From positions 62,001 through 126,000 of the forward strand of contig JAEHOE010000046.1 of the NCBI GenBank assembly GCA_016858145.1: a stretch of DNA of 64,000 nucleotides. The letters run 5' to 3'. Below the pieces are notes generated by a model. The model did no database searches. It was not told where the DNA came from and saw nothing but the letters and a program-made list of their open reading frames with translations. A program made the position numbers and the translations under genes. The stretch is from Edaphochlamys debaryana. Its lineage: Eukaryota > Chlorophyta > Chlorophyceae > Chlamydomonadales. The number at the start of each line of letters is the position of its first letter. The first letter of the stretch is position 1. Positions 63,874 through 64,000 of the stretch are shown piece after piece.

Positions 63874-64000
63874 GTGCGTAGAGGGGCATGGATGCGTGGA
63901 AGGGGAGGGTGGTCTGAACGGCTGCAGGGGACTGGGGCAGAACTGAGTGTCGGGGCGTTCCTTGAGCGTTCTCCTTGAGCAAACTCATGCTGCTGCCTGC

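Overview
The window is nuclear DNA of a green alga, most probably a volvocine (Chlamydomonas-like) chlorophyte. The reasons are very high GC, genes split by many short introns with GT(G/A)(A/C)G donors and pyrimidine-rich CAG acceptors, TGTAA poly(A) signals after several genes, Ala/Gly/Pro-rich low-complexity protein segments, a Ser-Pro (hydroxyproline-type) spacer, plastid/mitochondrial-type presequences and a probable ciliary gene. Exon models below were built by hand from splice sites and reading phase. Where every phase closes (PRPF39, OSBP-related, FG nucleoporin, ALG14, LON-domain, LRR-membrane genes) the models are strong.

Layout. 1-10952 (+): a tandem duplication of about 6.65 kb. 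Each unit holds a hydroxylysine-kinase-like (APH-fold) gene followed by an unrecognised gene of about 730-820 aa; copy A of the kinase is cut by the window start, and copy B carries an in-frame TGA. 12380-17.1 kb (-): a LEA-like gene made of modular 66-nt repeat exons. 19171-21117 (+): an unrecognised six-exon gene. 24220-26831 (-): a LON-substrate-binding-domain protein. 27500-34557 (-): splicing factor PRPF39. 34802-36129 (+): TOM6 and the ASH2/Bre2 SPRY protein only 59 nt apart, a candidate dicistronic locus. 37662-43705 (-): a large LRR ectodomain plus multipass membrane protein. 44998-46581 (-): a small probable ciliary protein (5' end missing). 47208-49127 (+): ALG14. 51108-55841 (-): an oxysterol-binding-protein-related protein. 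56304-62108 (+): an FG nucleoporin of the Nup153/Nup136 type. 63041 to the window end (+): the start of CRIPT.

No operon-like functional cluster is apparent; these are mostly housekeeping genes (splicing, N-glycosylation, mitochondrial import, chromatin methylation, lipid exchange, nuclear pore). Divergent pairs share short promoters (PRPF39/TOM6 244 bp; OSBP/nucleoporin 462 bp). The most interesting parts are the tandem pair with signs of decay, the exon-modular LEA gene, the TOM6-ASH2 compact pair, the LRR multipass protein, and a 77-bp dispersed repeat shared by an ALG14 intron and an OSBP splice site. No rRNA, tRNA, CRISPR, complete transposon or viral gene was recognised.
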